NCBI GenBank assembly: GCA_964453995.1
Contig: CAYVQC010000004.1
Span: forward strand, 1-64,000
DNA: 64,000 nucleotides
From: SKVR01 sp964453995
Lineage (GTDB): Bacteria > Bacteroidota > Bacteroidia > Bacteroidales > UBA7960
Direction of reading: 5' to 3'
Every line of letters begins with the position of its first letter. Within the stretch, counting starts at the first letter, position 1. Made by a program: the position numbers and the translations under genes. This document shows positions 26,234 through 34,493 of the stretch, in pieces. The notes beneath the pieces were generated by a model. That model was not told the origin of the DNA. It searched no databases and worked only from the letters and a program-made list of their open reading frames with translations.

Positions 26234-26731
26234 CTAATACCCCTTTCCGGCCTCTCCCGCCTTTTTCAATTCTTCCAGCTGCTGCCCGTAATCATACTGC
26301 AGGTCTTCATGAAGAGATTGCAAAGCCTTTTCTATTTTTATGACCTGCCGCTGGTACATATTGGAAGTTACTTTATACTTATGAATAGGATTGGGTGAGT
26401 TATTCATACACTGGCAGAAATAGATCAGCAATTCTACCTCTGTGGTTTTATTTCCTGCGAAGCGAATGTATTTGTTTACTGCTTTGAGCGCTTTGCGGTA
26501 GGTTTTCCTGGCCAGGTACATGTTGGATGCAGCATTGTCAAAAATATCATCCATTTCTTCTTTTACATTCCTGATGAACATGGCCTGGTCGTCGGCTTCA
26601 AAAAGCAGGTACGTGAGCATTTCTTTATTTTCCTTTCTGAAAGAGGCCATCTTTGCGCAAAGGGCTATTAGTTCTTTTTGCGTGAGCAGCTGAAGGGCAC
26701 TTTTAATATCAGAAATGGTGGCGGGCTTCAT
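26234..26731 (-). CDS. Helical protein of unknown function
   Basis: A 165-residue soluble, highly helical protein (for example DIKSALQLLTQKELIALCAK at residues about 7-26, and repeated Tyr/Lys-rich helices with ARKTYRKALKAVNKYIRF near 75-92). No motif for catalysis or nucleic-acid binding is visible, and no signal peptide. The C-terminus is a charged helix (LEELKKAGEAGKGY). Codon use looks like the neighbours. I do not recognise the family. It is divergent from the HD-hydrolase gene (205 bp apart). Confidence 0.65.
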   Translation of the reverse strand: MKPATISDIKSALQLLTQKELIALCAKMASFRKENKEMLTYLLFEADDQAMFIRNVKEEMDDIFDNAASNMYLARKTYRKALKAVNKYIRFAGNKTTEVELLIYFCQCMNNSPNPIHKYKVTSNMYQRQVIKIEKALQSLHEDLQYDYGQQLEELKKAGEAGKGY

Positions 26732-26936
26732 TGGGTTCTCGTTTTGAAAAATATTGCTACCGGAACAACCTGATCAGGGAAAATTATTTTACTTGTAAAT
26801 GAGGTTGGATAGTTCCACAGGCAAAGATAATCGAATAGAAATGTAACCGAAACCATGCAAAAGGAAATCGGCATACATGCCCCTCTATCGGCACCCAGAA
26901 CTTTGTCATCCACTATTTTCCTCTTATTTTTACCTT

Positions 26937-27761
26937 ATGATACGTATCAACACCACCCTTTCGCAAACCCTATCGGTGCAGTTGGCTACCAGCGTGGCCC
27001 TGGATAACGGTATAGAGGAAGTATATGAGCTCGTAAAGGATCATGAAAAAGATCTTGAAGACAATAAATTTCTGAAAGAAGCGCGGAATATTTTGCAGGC
27101 AGCCAACAAAAAAGGATTCTTTAAGGGAAAGTTTGGAGAAGGCCATTTTCTGCGCCAACACAAAGAAATGCTGGATCAATCCGTCATGATGGCCATCAAC
27201 CGGCATCGTGGGGAATACCGGGAATCAGGTTATCCCTACCTTGCCCACGTTCTGAGCACCGGCTTCATACTAGCCAGGCTCGGATTTCCGGCAGAGGTAG
27301 TATTGGCAGGCATACTGCATGATACCATTGAAGATACCCCTGACAAAAACCGGATGCTCAACAAACTCTATTCACTCTCTCCTGCGGTAGCCTGGTACGT
27401 GTTTGGTGTATCGGGCCCCGACATCAGGGATGCGGTGGAAAAAGACAAACAGCTGCATGCCAGGCTCAAAAGCATTTCCGAGCACAGCGGTGACCTGTTT
27501 CCCGGGGCCATAAAAGTTGCCGATGGCATTGCCAACCTGTATGACATTGAGTTTATGCGGCCCAAAGATGGCCGCACCGCTACTGACCGGCAAAAACTGT
27601 TCATCAGCAAAATCAAAGATCAGGTAATGCCCTATGCCCGGCAGATTGACAAAAAAGGGCTGATCCCCGTGAAACGAAAAGGAGAGGTCTTTTCCCTGGA
27701 AGAATATCTGGAAGAATGCATACACCATAAACTCTCTGTCATTGAAACCGGACAAGTATAA
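26937..27761 (+). CDS. HD-domain (p)ppGpp hydrolase-like protein (RelA/SpoT N-domain type)
   Basis: A 274-residue protein. After an N-terminal extension of about 85 residues it has the SpoT-type HD fold: SGYPYLAHVLSTGFILARLG, AGILHDTIEDT (metal-binding HD about residues 126-127) and KVADGIANLYD (the third metal Asp). No synthetase (RelA_SpoT), TGS or ACT domain is present, so it resembles small alarmone hydrolases. Usual members have KLADRLHN where this one has KVADGIAN, so substrate could differ. Start chosen at 26937, giving MIRINTTLSQ; the earlier ATG at 26877 would add an unlikely leader. Cytosolic. A cold-shock protein gene follows after 122 bp. Confidence 0.75.
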   Translation: MIRINTTLSQTLSVQLATSVALDNGIEEVYELVKDHEKDLEDNKFLKEARNILQAANKKGFFKGKFGEGHFLRQHKEMLDQSVMMAINRHRGEYRESGYPYLAHVLSTGFILARLGFPAEVVLAGILHDTIEDTPDKNRMLNKLYSLSPAVAWYVFGVSGPDIRDAVEKDKQLHARLKSISEHSGDLFPGAIKVADGIANLYDIEFMRPKDGRTATDRQKLFISKIKDQVMPYARQIDKKGLIPVKRKGEVFSLEEYLEECIHHKLSVIETGQV

Positions 27762-27836
27762 ATTTTTGCCTGTGGGCAGTGTCACAACTTTTTCCAAAAT
27801 TCTCATGCTCAATCCTTTTTTGTAACAGAATTATAG

Positions 27837-27844
27837 TACCTTTG
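27837..27844 (+). promoter_or_regulatory. -7 promoter element of the cold-shock gene
   Basis: TACCTTTG matches TAnnTTTG, 39 bp upstream of the csp ATG. The nearest TTTG (27819-27822) is only 14 bp away, shorter than the usual spacer, so the -33 assignment is uncertain. The 5' leader would be about 33 nt and very U-rich. Confidence 0.4.
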
Positions 27845-27883
27845 CCACGAATTCAATTATTTTTTATTTTTTATTACATTATT

Positions 27884-28075
27884 ATGAATACCGGAACAGT
27901 AAAATTTTTTAATGAAACCAAAGGATTTGGTTTTATCGTAGAAGACGATTCAAAAAAAGAATACTTCGTACACGCAACAGGCCTTATCGATGAGATCAGG
28001 GAAAATGACGAAGTAACTTTTGATCTCCAGGAAGGAAGAAAAGGATTAAATGCAGTGAACGTGAAATTGTCGTAA
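27884..28075 (+). CDS. CspA-family cold-shock protein
   Basis: A 63-residue single cold-shock domain. RNP1 is KGFGFI (residues about 14-19) and RNP2 is EYFVHAT (28-34), with the aromatic patch that binds single-stranded RNA/DNA. Start set at 27884 (MNTGTVKFFNE), the canonical CspA N-terminus; the upstream in-frame extension is non-coding. Role: RNA chaperone in the cold or in stationary phase. It has its own strong terminator 30 bp downstream. Confidence 0.95.
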   Translation: MNTGTVKFFNETKGFGFIVEDDSKKEYFVHATGLIDEIRENDEVTFDLQEGRKGLNAVNVKLS

Positions 28076-28104
28076 CCCGATATAGCTTCATAACATTTAG
28101 AACT

Positions 28105-28134
28105 GAAAAATCCCGCAATAGCGGGATTTTTTGT
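28105..28134 (+). terminator. Rho-independent terminator after csp
   Basis: AAATCCCGC-AATA-GCGGGATTT hairpin followed by TTTG; perfect 9-bp stem with a 4-nt loop. The A-tract before it could let it work in both directions for the convergent CPBP gene. Confidence 0.9.
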
Positions 28135-28254
28135 TTATATAACCCATTGAAAAATCAGGGTAAACAGCCAATTATTCCCCTAACACGGCATGGCTTTAAA
28201 ACAGGCAATGGTATGTTTATCTTCAATTACCAGCAACCCTAACAACCAACTACA

Positions 28255-29769
28255 TTACAGGTATTTTGCCGGCAACTCATCAGATTCAGGGTATACTGCA
28301 GCCTCATTATCCATAACTATTTCATATTCCCGGTCAGCGGGCATAACAGCAGTCGTTTCCTGGGTTGTTTGCACCCTCTTCAAGGCAAACCCAAAATACA
28401 CCACCAACCCCAAAGCAATGGCAATAGAAACCGAGATGACCAGCGGATGGCTGACATTTTGGGGCAATGCATCCAGGATGGTGTGCAACTCTCCGTCGGC
28501 GGGATCAATGCCTGCATAATTGTACACAAGCACCACAAACAGATTGTTGACCAAATGAAAGGTAATGACCATAATGATATCCCTTGTAAGGTAATACAAC
28601 CATCCCAAAAAAACACCCAGCACAAAGCCTGTAATAAATTGCCAGGGATTCAGGTGAATAAACCCAAACAACAGGCTGGTGAGAAGAATGGCCTTTAAGG
28701 GCCCGATATGGGAAGTAAGACCATCCTGCATGATTCCCCTGAAGATAAATTCTTCCATAACAGGAGCTACCACCACAATGGCAAGGATCCCAAATAACGT
28801 GAACCTGGGAATTTCATTTATCATAAGGGTTTGCAGCTCTTCGGGAACAGGCACCAGGCTGATAAGCGGAGATATTATACCGGTTTGAACCGCAATGGCA
28901 GCAACAGCCACAAGGGGAATAAACCGAAGGTTTCGCCATGAGAAATAAAATCCCTTTTCCCCGGTATGTTTCTTTCGCCAACGGCGGATTATTAAAAAGG
29001 CAATCCCTACAAATGCCGTGTAATACAAAAACGTACTAAATTCTTCACCTAAAGGCAGAAACAGAAGATACAAAGGAGCATGCGCTACCATCAGCAATAA
29101 AATAAGGCCGGTAAGAGCAAAACTCTGTCCTATACCGGGATAATATTCCTGGGGGGTGAAGCGCACAGGAAAAATATTATGCCTTACCACAAGGGTTTTT
29201 GTCCAGTTATCGTGCCAGCCGGTAGGCTGCGAGCCCAAAAATGAAAAGGGTTCAAGGGGAATAAAACGAATCAATGATCTAAGGAGAATAGTATTAAATT
29301 CGGGTTTGCTGCCATCTTCACAGATCACCCGCGTTCCGGTAATATATTTGCCCGGAGTACGCCCGGTGATGGTTTCAAACAGGATATAATAGATCATCCC
29401 GAAAACAAAGCTGATCAGTTGACTGACCCACCAGGGAGCGGTTTCCAGCATCATAAGTCCTTCGAACCAGAAGAAAGCAAGAAAAACACCTAATACCATG
29501 CCTGCGGTAAGGGAGAATAAATACAGCGCCAGTGCATCAATAATGAAATTGGCAAACCGGCGGCTCTTCCCAACCGTTTTTTCCCGGATAAGAGCATCCT
29601 TATCCTTTTTCTCCATCTCAGCTTTCAGGATCGGGCTTTCGGAATAATTCTCACAGGTTTCTTCAAAATCCGCCGGTTGTCCGGTAATGCCGCAAATTAT
29701 TCCATATTGAACATCGAAGGACTGGTTCGTGCATGTTTTGCAAAAACGAAGACGCTCTTCACGTGTCAT
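28255..29769 (-). CDS. RDD-CPBP fusion membrane protein (CAAX-type protease domain)
   Basis: A 504-residue polytopic protein. The N-terminal cytosolic segment has Cys10, Cys13, Cys26 and Cys39, which could form a small zinc ribbon. Residues about 65-185 are an RDD domain (KSRRFANFIIDALALYL, then ITGRTPGKYITGTRVI). The C-terminal half (about 205-470) is a CPBP intramembrane metalloprotease: PVMEEFIFRGIMQD supplies the EExxxR motif, GFIHLNPWQF supplies the FxxxH motif and ITFHLVNN the HxxxN motif. Known CPBP proteases cleave prenylated proteins, bacteriocin leaders or anti-sigma factors; the substrate here is unknown. The three-part architecture is unusual. Confidence 0.87.
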   Translation of the reverse strand: MTREERLRFCKTCTNQSFDVQYGIICGITGQPADFEETCENYSESPILKAEMEKKDKDALIREKTVGKSRRFANFIIDALALYLFSLTAGMVLGVFLAFFWFEGLMMLETAPWWVSQLISFVFGMIYYILFETITGRTPGKYITGTRVICEDGSKPEFNTILLRSLIRFIPLEPFSFLGSQPTGWHDNWTKTLVVRHNIFPVRFTPQEYYPGIGQSFALTGLILLLMVAHAPLYLLFLPLGEEFSTFLYYTAFVGIAFLIIRRWRKKHTGEKGFYFSWRNLRFIPLVAVAAIAVQTGIISPLISLVPVPEELQTLMINEIPRFTLFGILAIVVVAPVMEEFIFRGIMQDGLTSHIGPLKAILLTSLLFGFIHLNPWQFITGFVLGVFLGWLYYLTRDIIMVITFHLVNNLFVVLVYNYAGIDPADGELHTILDALPQNVSHPLVISVSIAIALGLVVYFGFALKRVQTTQETTAVMPADREYEIVMDNEAAVYPESDELPAKYL

Positions 29770-29913
29770 TGGGCCTGGGTTTTAATAATTAGCTATATAA
29801 TCACCTCCTGCTATTCCCTGTAAAAAAGTGCTCCTGTGGGAACCTTTTCTAATCAACACGAGCAATATTAACTTAATATTATTAAAACGCAAAGAATTTT
29901 AACAAACGGCCCT

Positions 29914-31827
29914 TTAATTTGTTCTTTTATCCGAAACCAAAGAAACTTCTTCTCTTCGCAGTTGCATTTCGATCATCTGCTTGTTTTTATGTGCAATCTC
30001 ACGTTTCAATCGTTGAATTTCCTTTTCAGCTTCTTCCTGGGTGGCCATCATTTCTTCCATGTTTTGCTTTAACTCTTCTTCCTGCTGGCGCAGATTTTCG
30101 GCCATTTCCTCACTTTTATGAAGCAGGTATTGGGTTTGCTTATTGTTGTTTATCAAAGAAATATGAGCGGCAATGCTTTGTGCTATTTTGTATACAAATT
30201 CCTGCTTGTACCGTGGAATTGGCCCCAGGGCTGCCAGTTCTATTACTCCAAATACTCTTTCATCGTGTACCAGGGGAACAATAAGAAGAGAATCAGGATT
30301 GGCGTGCCCCAATCCCGAAGTGATATTTATATAATCTGTCGGAAGGTCAGTTAAATAGATAGGTTCTTTTTCAAGAGCACAGGCTCCAATGAGCCCCTCT
30401 CCCCATTCCAGTTTTTTCTCCGTAAACTTTTTCCTGTCGTAGGCATAGCATCCCGAGAGCAGGAATTGTTGGACTGAATTCTCCTGCACCACAGTAAACA
30501 GTCCTCCCTGGATAATCTCGAGGTAGTTTACCAGATTTTTGATCACTGCAAAAGACATTTCATCAATGTCATTGTTCTTTTCACGCAAAATCTGCGAAAA
30601 CAGGGCCGTGCCTTCGGCAATCCATGTACGTTGCTTCTCTTCATCACGATGTTTTTCCTGTTGCCTGGCAACTTCTTGTAGTTGGTTTTTCATTTTTATT
30701 AGACTTTCTCCAAGGTCGCCCTTGTTGTTAAAAACATTGATTTCAGTATTGAAATTGCCCTTGCCCACTTCAAGGGCAAAGGAACGGGTATTGCGAAGAT
30801 TATCGGTTAGAATATTAACAGAATGAATCATCTGCCCAATCTCATCCTGTTTCTTTATGGCAATAATTTCGGGCAACTGCCCCATACCCAGGCGGGTAAT
30901 ATAGTCTTTAAGAGAAAGCAACTGCGAAACAATTCTTCCCGACATGGCAGAATAAACCAGGATGATGCCCAGTGAGATCATAACAAATGCGATGATCAGG
31001 ACCAAAGTGTATATTTTGGTTTGTTTCTGTGTATGCTGATTAACATTCTTCTGCACCTGCATGATCAATGGGCTTATTTGGGCATAAGTATTATTGATCT
31101 GGTGAAGAATACCCTGGTTTGAAGCTGTACCCATTTCAATTTCCTTACCGGCAAGCTCGTGAAAGCCTCTTTGGTAGGTGCGTACCATCTGTGTTAGTTC
31201 AGGATTTAACCCCGGATTTTGCAATTTTTCCACAAATTCTTCAATCGTATTATCGAAGCTTTCAACATACTTTACATCTTTCCGAATCATAAAATCTTTT
31301 TCATGCCGCCTTAGCATCAGCATCATAGAAGTAAGTTCATGATGATTTTCTTCGGCAAGGGTTTGCTCTACCTGGTGAATAGCTCTTCTCATTTTTCCGC
31401 TCAGCCCATAGTTTTCATAACCGTATTCATATAAAGCATTCGACAGTGAAGAAAAGTGTTTTGCTAATTCTTCATAATGGTCAATGATCTGGTTGATGGA
31501 TTGATCCTGGTCTGTTTTGATGATGATCCGGTTGTTTTGGATTTCTTTTAAAAGCAACTCATTCACACTGATCAGGCTATCAAAAGTAGTGATGTAATCG
31601 CTGCTGCGGGTTTGAAAAAAATCAGGATTCACTGATTCAAAAAGTAGAAAATCCCTTTCGGTCTTTGAAAGAGCCACTTCCAAAAATGCCAGTTCTTTTA
31701 GTTGACCCGAAAGAAGATTATGCTGCATGGTTCGCCTTATGGATAACTGAGTAAAAAAACCCAGTGCAACCAGGAAAACAGCAATGGCTATTGCCGTGGC
31801 GAGGAATTGTTGTTTGATAGATTTCAT
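29914..31827 (-). CDS. Membrane receptor with helical sensor, HAMP, GAF and coiled coil, no output domain
   Basis: A 637-residue protein. TM1 is at about 9-30, a periplasmic four-helix-type sensor covers about 31-270, and TM2 is at about 272-295. HAMP follows (about 296-350, with DEIGQMIHSVNILTDNL), then a HAMP-like linker and a GAF domain (about 405-565, with QGGLFTVVQ and LIVPLVHDERVFGVIEL). It ends in a Glu/Gln-rich coiled coil (about 570-625). No histidine kinase, GGDEF, phosphatase or methyl-accepting domain is present, so it probably signals through a partner bound to the coiled coil. It stands alone. The upstream region contains the false gap 2. Confidence 0.85.
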   Translation of the reverse strand: MKSIKQQFLATAIAIAVFLVALGFFTQLSIRRTMQHNLLSGQLKELAFLEVALSKTERDFLLFESVNPDFFQTRSSDYITTFDSLISVNELLLKEIQNNRIIIKTDQDQSINQIIDHYEELAKHFSSLSNALYEYGYENYGLSGKMRRAIHQVEQTLAEENHHELTSMMLMLRRHEKDFMIRKDVKYVESFDNTIEEFVEKLQNPGLNPELTQMVRTYQRGFHELAGKEIEMGTASNQGILHQINNTYAQISPLIMQVQKNVNQHTQKQTKIYTLVLIIAFVMISLGIILVYSAMSGRIVSQLLSLKDYITRLGMGQLPEIIAIKKQDEIGQMIHSVNILTDNLRNTRSFALEVGKGNFNTEINVFNNKGDLGESLIKMKNQLQEVARQQEKHRDEEKQRTWIAEGTALFSQILREKNNDIDEMSFAVIKNLVNYLEIIQGGLFTVVQENSVQQFLLSGCYAYDRKKFTEKKLEWGEGLIGACALEKEPIYLTDLPTDYINITSGLGHANPDSLLIVPLVHDERVFGVIELAALGPIPRYKQEFVYKIAQSIAAHISLINNNKQTQYLLHKSEEMAENLRQQEEELKQNMEEMMATQEEAEKEIQRLKREIAHKNKQMIEMQLRREEVSLVSDKRTN

Positions 31828-31922
31828 TGTATTGTCGGATATGGATTCAATTTAAAATGGGAATACAATATTACAGTGAAAACAATGTAGCGATGTTAAG
31901 GGAAAATTAGATTTACCTTAAG

Positions 31923-32132
31923 AATTGCATTGTAATCTAAAGGTTTCATTTTCAAAAAAACCGGGCGTGGATTTTATNNNNNNNNNNNNNNNNNNNNNNN
32001 NNNNNNNNNNNNNNNNNNNNNNNNNNNNNNNNNNNNNNNNNNNNNNNNNNNNNNNNNNNNNNNNNNNNNNNNNNNNNAATTGCATTGTAATCTAAAGGTT
32101 TCATTTTCAAAAAAACCGGGCGTGGATTTTAT
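31923..32132. other. False assembly gap 2: 55-bp duplicated ends around 100 N
   Basis: The 55 bases at 31923-31977 are repeated exactly at 32078-32132, separated by 100 N (31978-32077). Identical contig ends of this length are what a de Bruijn assembly with k near 55 leaves when two contigs overlap but are not merged. The true sequence is probably continuous, with one copy and no N. Confidence 0.9.
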
Positions 32133-32146
32133 TCCAAAAAATTCAG

Positions 32147-32154
32147 TAGGTTTG
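32147..32154 (+). promoter_or_regulatory. -7 promoter element before the HEFGHN lipoprotein gene
   Basis: TAGGTTTG matches TAnnTTTG, 43 bp ahead of the start codon. A -33 TTTG at the right distance is not clear (TTTT at 32127-32130 is 16 bp away). Confidence 0.4.
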
Positions 32155-32197
32155 CTGCGTAAAGAATTATTTCACCCAATCATAAAAAAAGCAGACT

Positions 32198-34243
32198 ATG
32201 AAGAATCTATTGTATTTATGTATCATTGCACTTTTTGCAGTGAGCTGCCAGGGGCATGCAACAACAGAAGACACCGGCACCAGCCCCATTGGTAGTGCCA
32301 CCGTTGAAAAGGTCATAGACCAACTGAAAGAAGAGCATGGCAACGACCACGCCTTTCGTATTGAACGCGGCGTAACACGTGCTGCTGAACTTTGGCGTAC
32401 CAGCGATGGTGATGCTGCCGATTTTGAAACATTTTGTGCAGATCATTTCATTGCCGACCAGGAAGAACTCAATATGGTGTTCGATCGTCTGGCCTACAAT
32501 TTCGAACATCTTTACGGCTATATGGGCCGTATTGGAATTGAACTGAACCGCCAGATTCATGAGGACCGCGGCCCCATACATCCTATCGACCGGATATTCG
32601 GTGCCTACAGCCCTTCGGCTCATGTGCAGAACGATCTCTTTGCCAACAAGATCGCTTTCATTATTGTGCTCAATTTTCCCCGCTACAGCCTGAATGAAAA
32701 AAATGAGCTTGGCAGTGAATGGGACGATCGCCAGTGGGGGTTTGCCCGCCTGGGTGACTATTTCAGCGCCCGCATCCCTGCTAAGATTCTGCAGGAAAAC
32801 AACAGGATATACAGCGAAGGCCGTTTGTACATTTCAGAATACAACATTTTTGCCGGGCAACTGGTAAATGAGAATATGGAAACACTCTTTCCTGAAGACA
32901 TGCGGCTGCTCTCACACTGGAACATCCGTGATGAGATCAAATCCAATTATGGTGAGCCCAATGGCCTTGCAAAACAGGAAATGTTGTACCAGGTAATGCT
33001 GCGCATCATCAACCAGGACATCCCCAAAGAGGTGATCAATAATCCTGAATACCAGTGGAATCCTCATACCAATGAGATGTATAAGGATGGGGAGAAAGTA
33101 GAATTTGAAATGGAAGACACCCGCCGCTATCAATATTTGCTGGATAATTTCAAAGCCATGCAAAAACTTGATCCCTATTATCCCAATCTGGATACCTATA
33201 TAAAGCGTCGTTTTGAAAGCAGCATGGAAATTCCCTATGAAGAGGTATCAGGACTTTTCAGAGAATACGCCTCTTCTCCCCTGCTAAGGCAAACAGGGCA
33301 ACTTATCAGCCAGCGACTGGGCCGCGATCTGCGCCCCTTCGACCTGTGGTACAATGGCTTCGTGGGCCGTGCCGGCATCTCAGAATCTGAGCTGGACAGA
33401 ATCACCAAGAGTCGCTACCCCGATGCACAGGCCATGGACAACGACCTGGCACGCCAGCTGAGAGACCTGGGATTTGACGACCAGATGGCGGAATTTATGG
33501 CAGAAAAAATTGATGTGGATGCTGCCCGTGGTTCAGGACACGCCATGCGCGCCACCATGCGCTCCAAGCCTTCGCACCTGCGCACCCGTATTGGTAGCGA
33601 TGGTATGGATTACAAAGGATACAACATTGCAGTACATGAATTTGGACACAATGTTGAGCAAACGGTAAGTGTTCACATGGTAGACAACTATTTTATCAAT
33701 GGCATTCCCAATACTGCATTTACCGAAGCCCTGGCTTTCATGTTCCAGAAGCGCGACCTGGAGTTGCTGGGAATAGAACAAAACGACCCCATGTTGCAAC
33801 ACCTTGATGTACTGGATGTTTTCTGGGACAACTACGAAATGATGGGTGTATCTCTCACCGATATGGAAGTATGGAAATGGCTTTACGACAATCCTGATGC
33901 TACTGCCCAGCAGCTTAAAGAAGCAGTGGTTCGCATTGCCGGAGAGATATGGAATGAATACTATGCCGATATCCTGGGTACAGAAGACAATCCCTTGCTG
34001 GCCATCTATTCACACATGATCCAGTCGCCCCTGTACCTGATGAACTATCCCTACGGCAGGCTGATCATGTTCCAGCTGGAAGAATACATTGCAGATAAAG
34101 ATTTTGCTGATGAGGTACTACGCATATACTCCATCGGTCAGCTTACCCCCCGTCATTGGATGGATCGCGCGGTAAACAAACAGATCAGCAACCAACCCAT
34201 TTTTGCTGCCGTAGAAGAAGCATTGAAGGTTGTGAAGAATTAA
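32198..34243 (+). CDS. Zinc metallopeptidase-like lipoprotein with HEFGH motif
   Basis: A 681-residue exported protein. The signal ends in a lipobox (AVSC, Cys17). The body is mostly helical. His480-Glu-Phe-Gly-His484-Asn is an HExxH zinc site, and Glu510 in NTAFTEALAF, 26 residues later, is placed as the third ligand of a gluzincin, as in M3 and related clan-MA peptidases. The N-terminal 450 residues do not show the usual M3 thimet-oligopeptidase sequence landmarks that the Dcp gene at 56627 has, so it is a remote or unassigned family. Likely anchored in the outer or inner membrane, acting on peptides. It may have its own promoter at 32147. Confidence 0.78.
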   Translation: MKNLLYLCIIALFAVSCQGHATTEDTGTSPIGSATVEKVIDQLKEEHGNDHAFRIERGVTRAAELWRTSDGDAADFETFCADHFIADQEELNMVFDRLAYNFEHLYGYMGRIGIELNRQIHEDRGPIHPIDRIFGAYSPSAHVQNDLFANKIAFIIVLNFPRYSLNEKNELGSEWDDRQWGFARLGDYFSARIPAKILQENNRIYSEGRLYISEYNIFAGQLVNENMETLFPEDMRLLSHWNIRDEIKSNYGEPNGLAKQEMLYQVMLRIINQDIPKEVINNPEYQWNPHTNEMYKDGEKVEFEMEDTRRYQYLLDNFKAMQKLDPYYPNLDTYIKRRFESSMEIPYEEVSGLFREYASSPLLRQTGQLISQRLGRDLRPFDLWYNGFVGRAGISESELDRITKSRYPDAQAMDNDLARQLRDLGFDDQMAEFMAEKIDVDAARGSGHAMRATMRSKPSHLRTRIGSDGMDYKGYNIAVHEFGHNVEQTVSVHMVDNYFINGIPNTAFTEALAFMFQKRDLELLGIEQNDPMLQHLDVLDVFWDNYEMMGVSLTDMEVWKWLYDNPDATAQQLKEAVVRIAGEIWNEYYADILGTEDNPLLAIYSHMIQSPLYLMNYPYGRLIMFQLEEYIADKDFADEVLRIYSIGQLTPRHWMDRAVNKQISNQPIFAAVEEALKVVKN

Positions 34244-34360
34244 TAATCGTTGACAAAGAGGTTTTCGCCGGGGGGTCTGCGGGCTGTTGAAAAGTACGCA
34301 CCCCCTCGCAACCCTGAAAGCCCGATGCCAGAGGGTGGAGAGAATCTCTTATAACCCCTT

Positions 34361-34472
34361 TAAAAAGGCTGAATCAGTCTGTATCGTTTTGGACCACAGC
34401 ATGGAAACTGTTTTATACAACAGTGATTGCAATGCGATCCTCAGATATAGTAAATGATTCAGCCTTTTTTTA
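34361..34472. repeat. Long inverted-repeat element at a convergent junction (copy 3)
   Basis: TAAAAAGGCTGAATCA (34361-34376) and TGATTCAGCCTTTTTTTA (34455-34472) form a 15-16-bp inverted repeat around a loop of about 78 nt. It lies between the convergent peptidase (+) and T9SS (-) genes. The arm sequence differs from copies 1 and 2 but the layout is the same: A-tract, GGCTG core, long loop, T-tract. Confidence 0.5.
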
Positions 34473-34493
34473 ATTATCCGGAAATATCTTTTC

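Noticed and set aside
31923..32132. 55-bp direct repeat as a genuine repeat or target-site duplication
   Set aside because: It flanks exactly the 100-N run and has the size of an assembly k-mer; contig overlap explains it fully.
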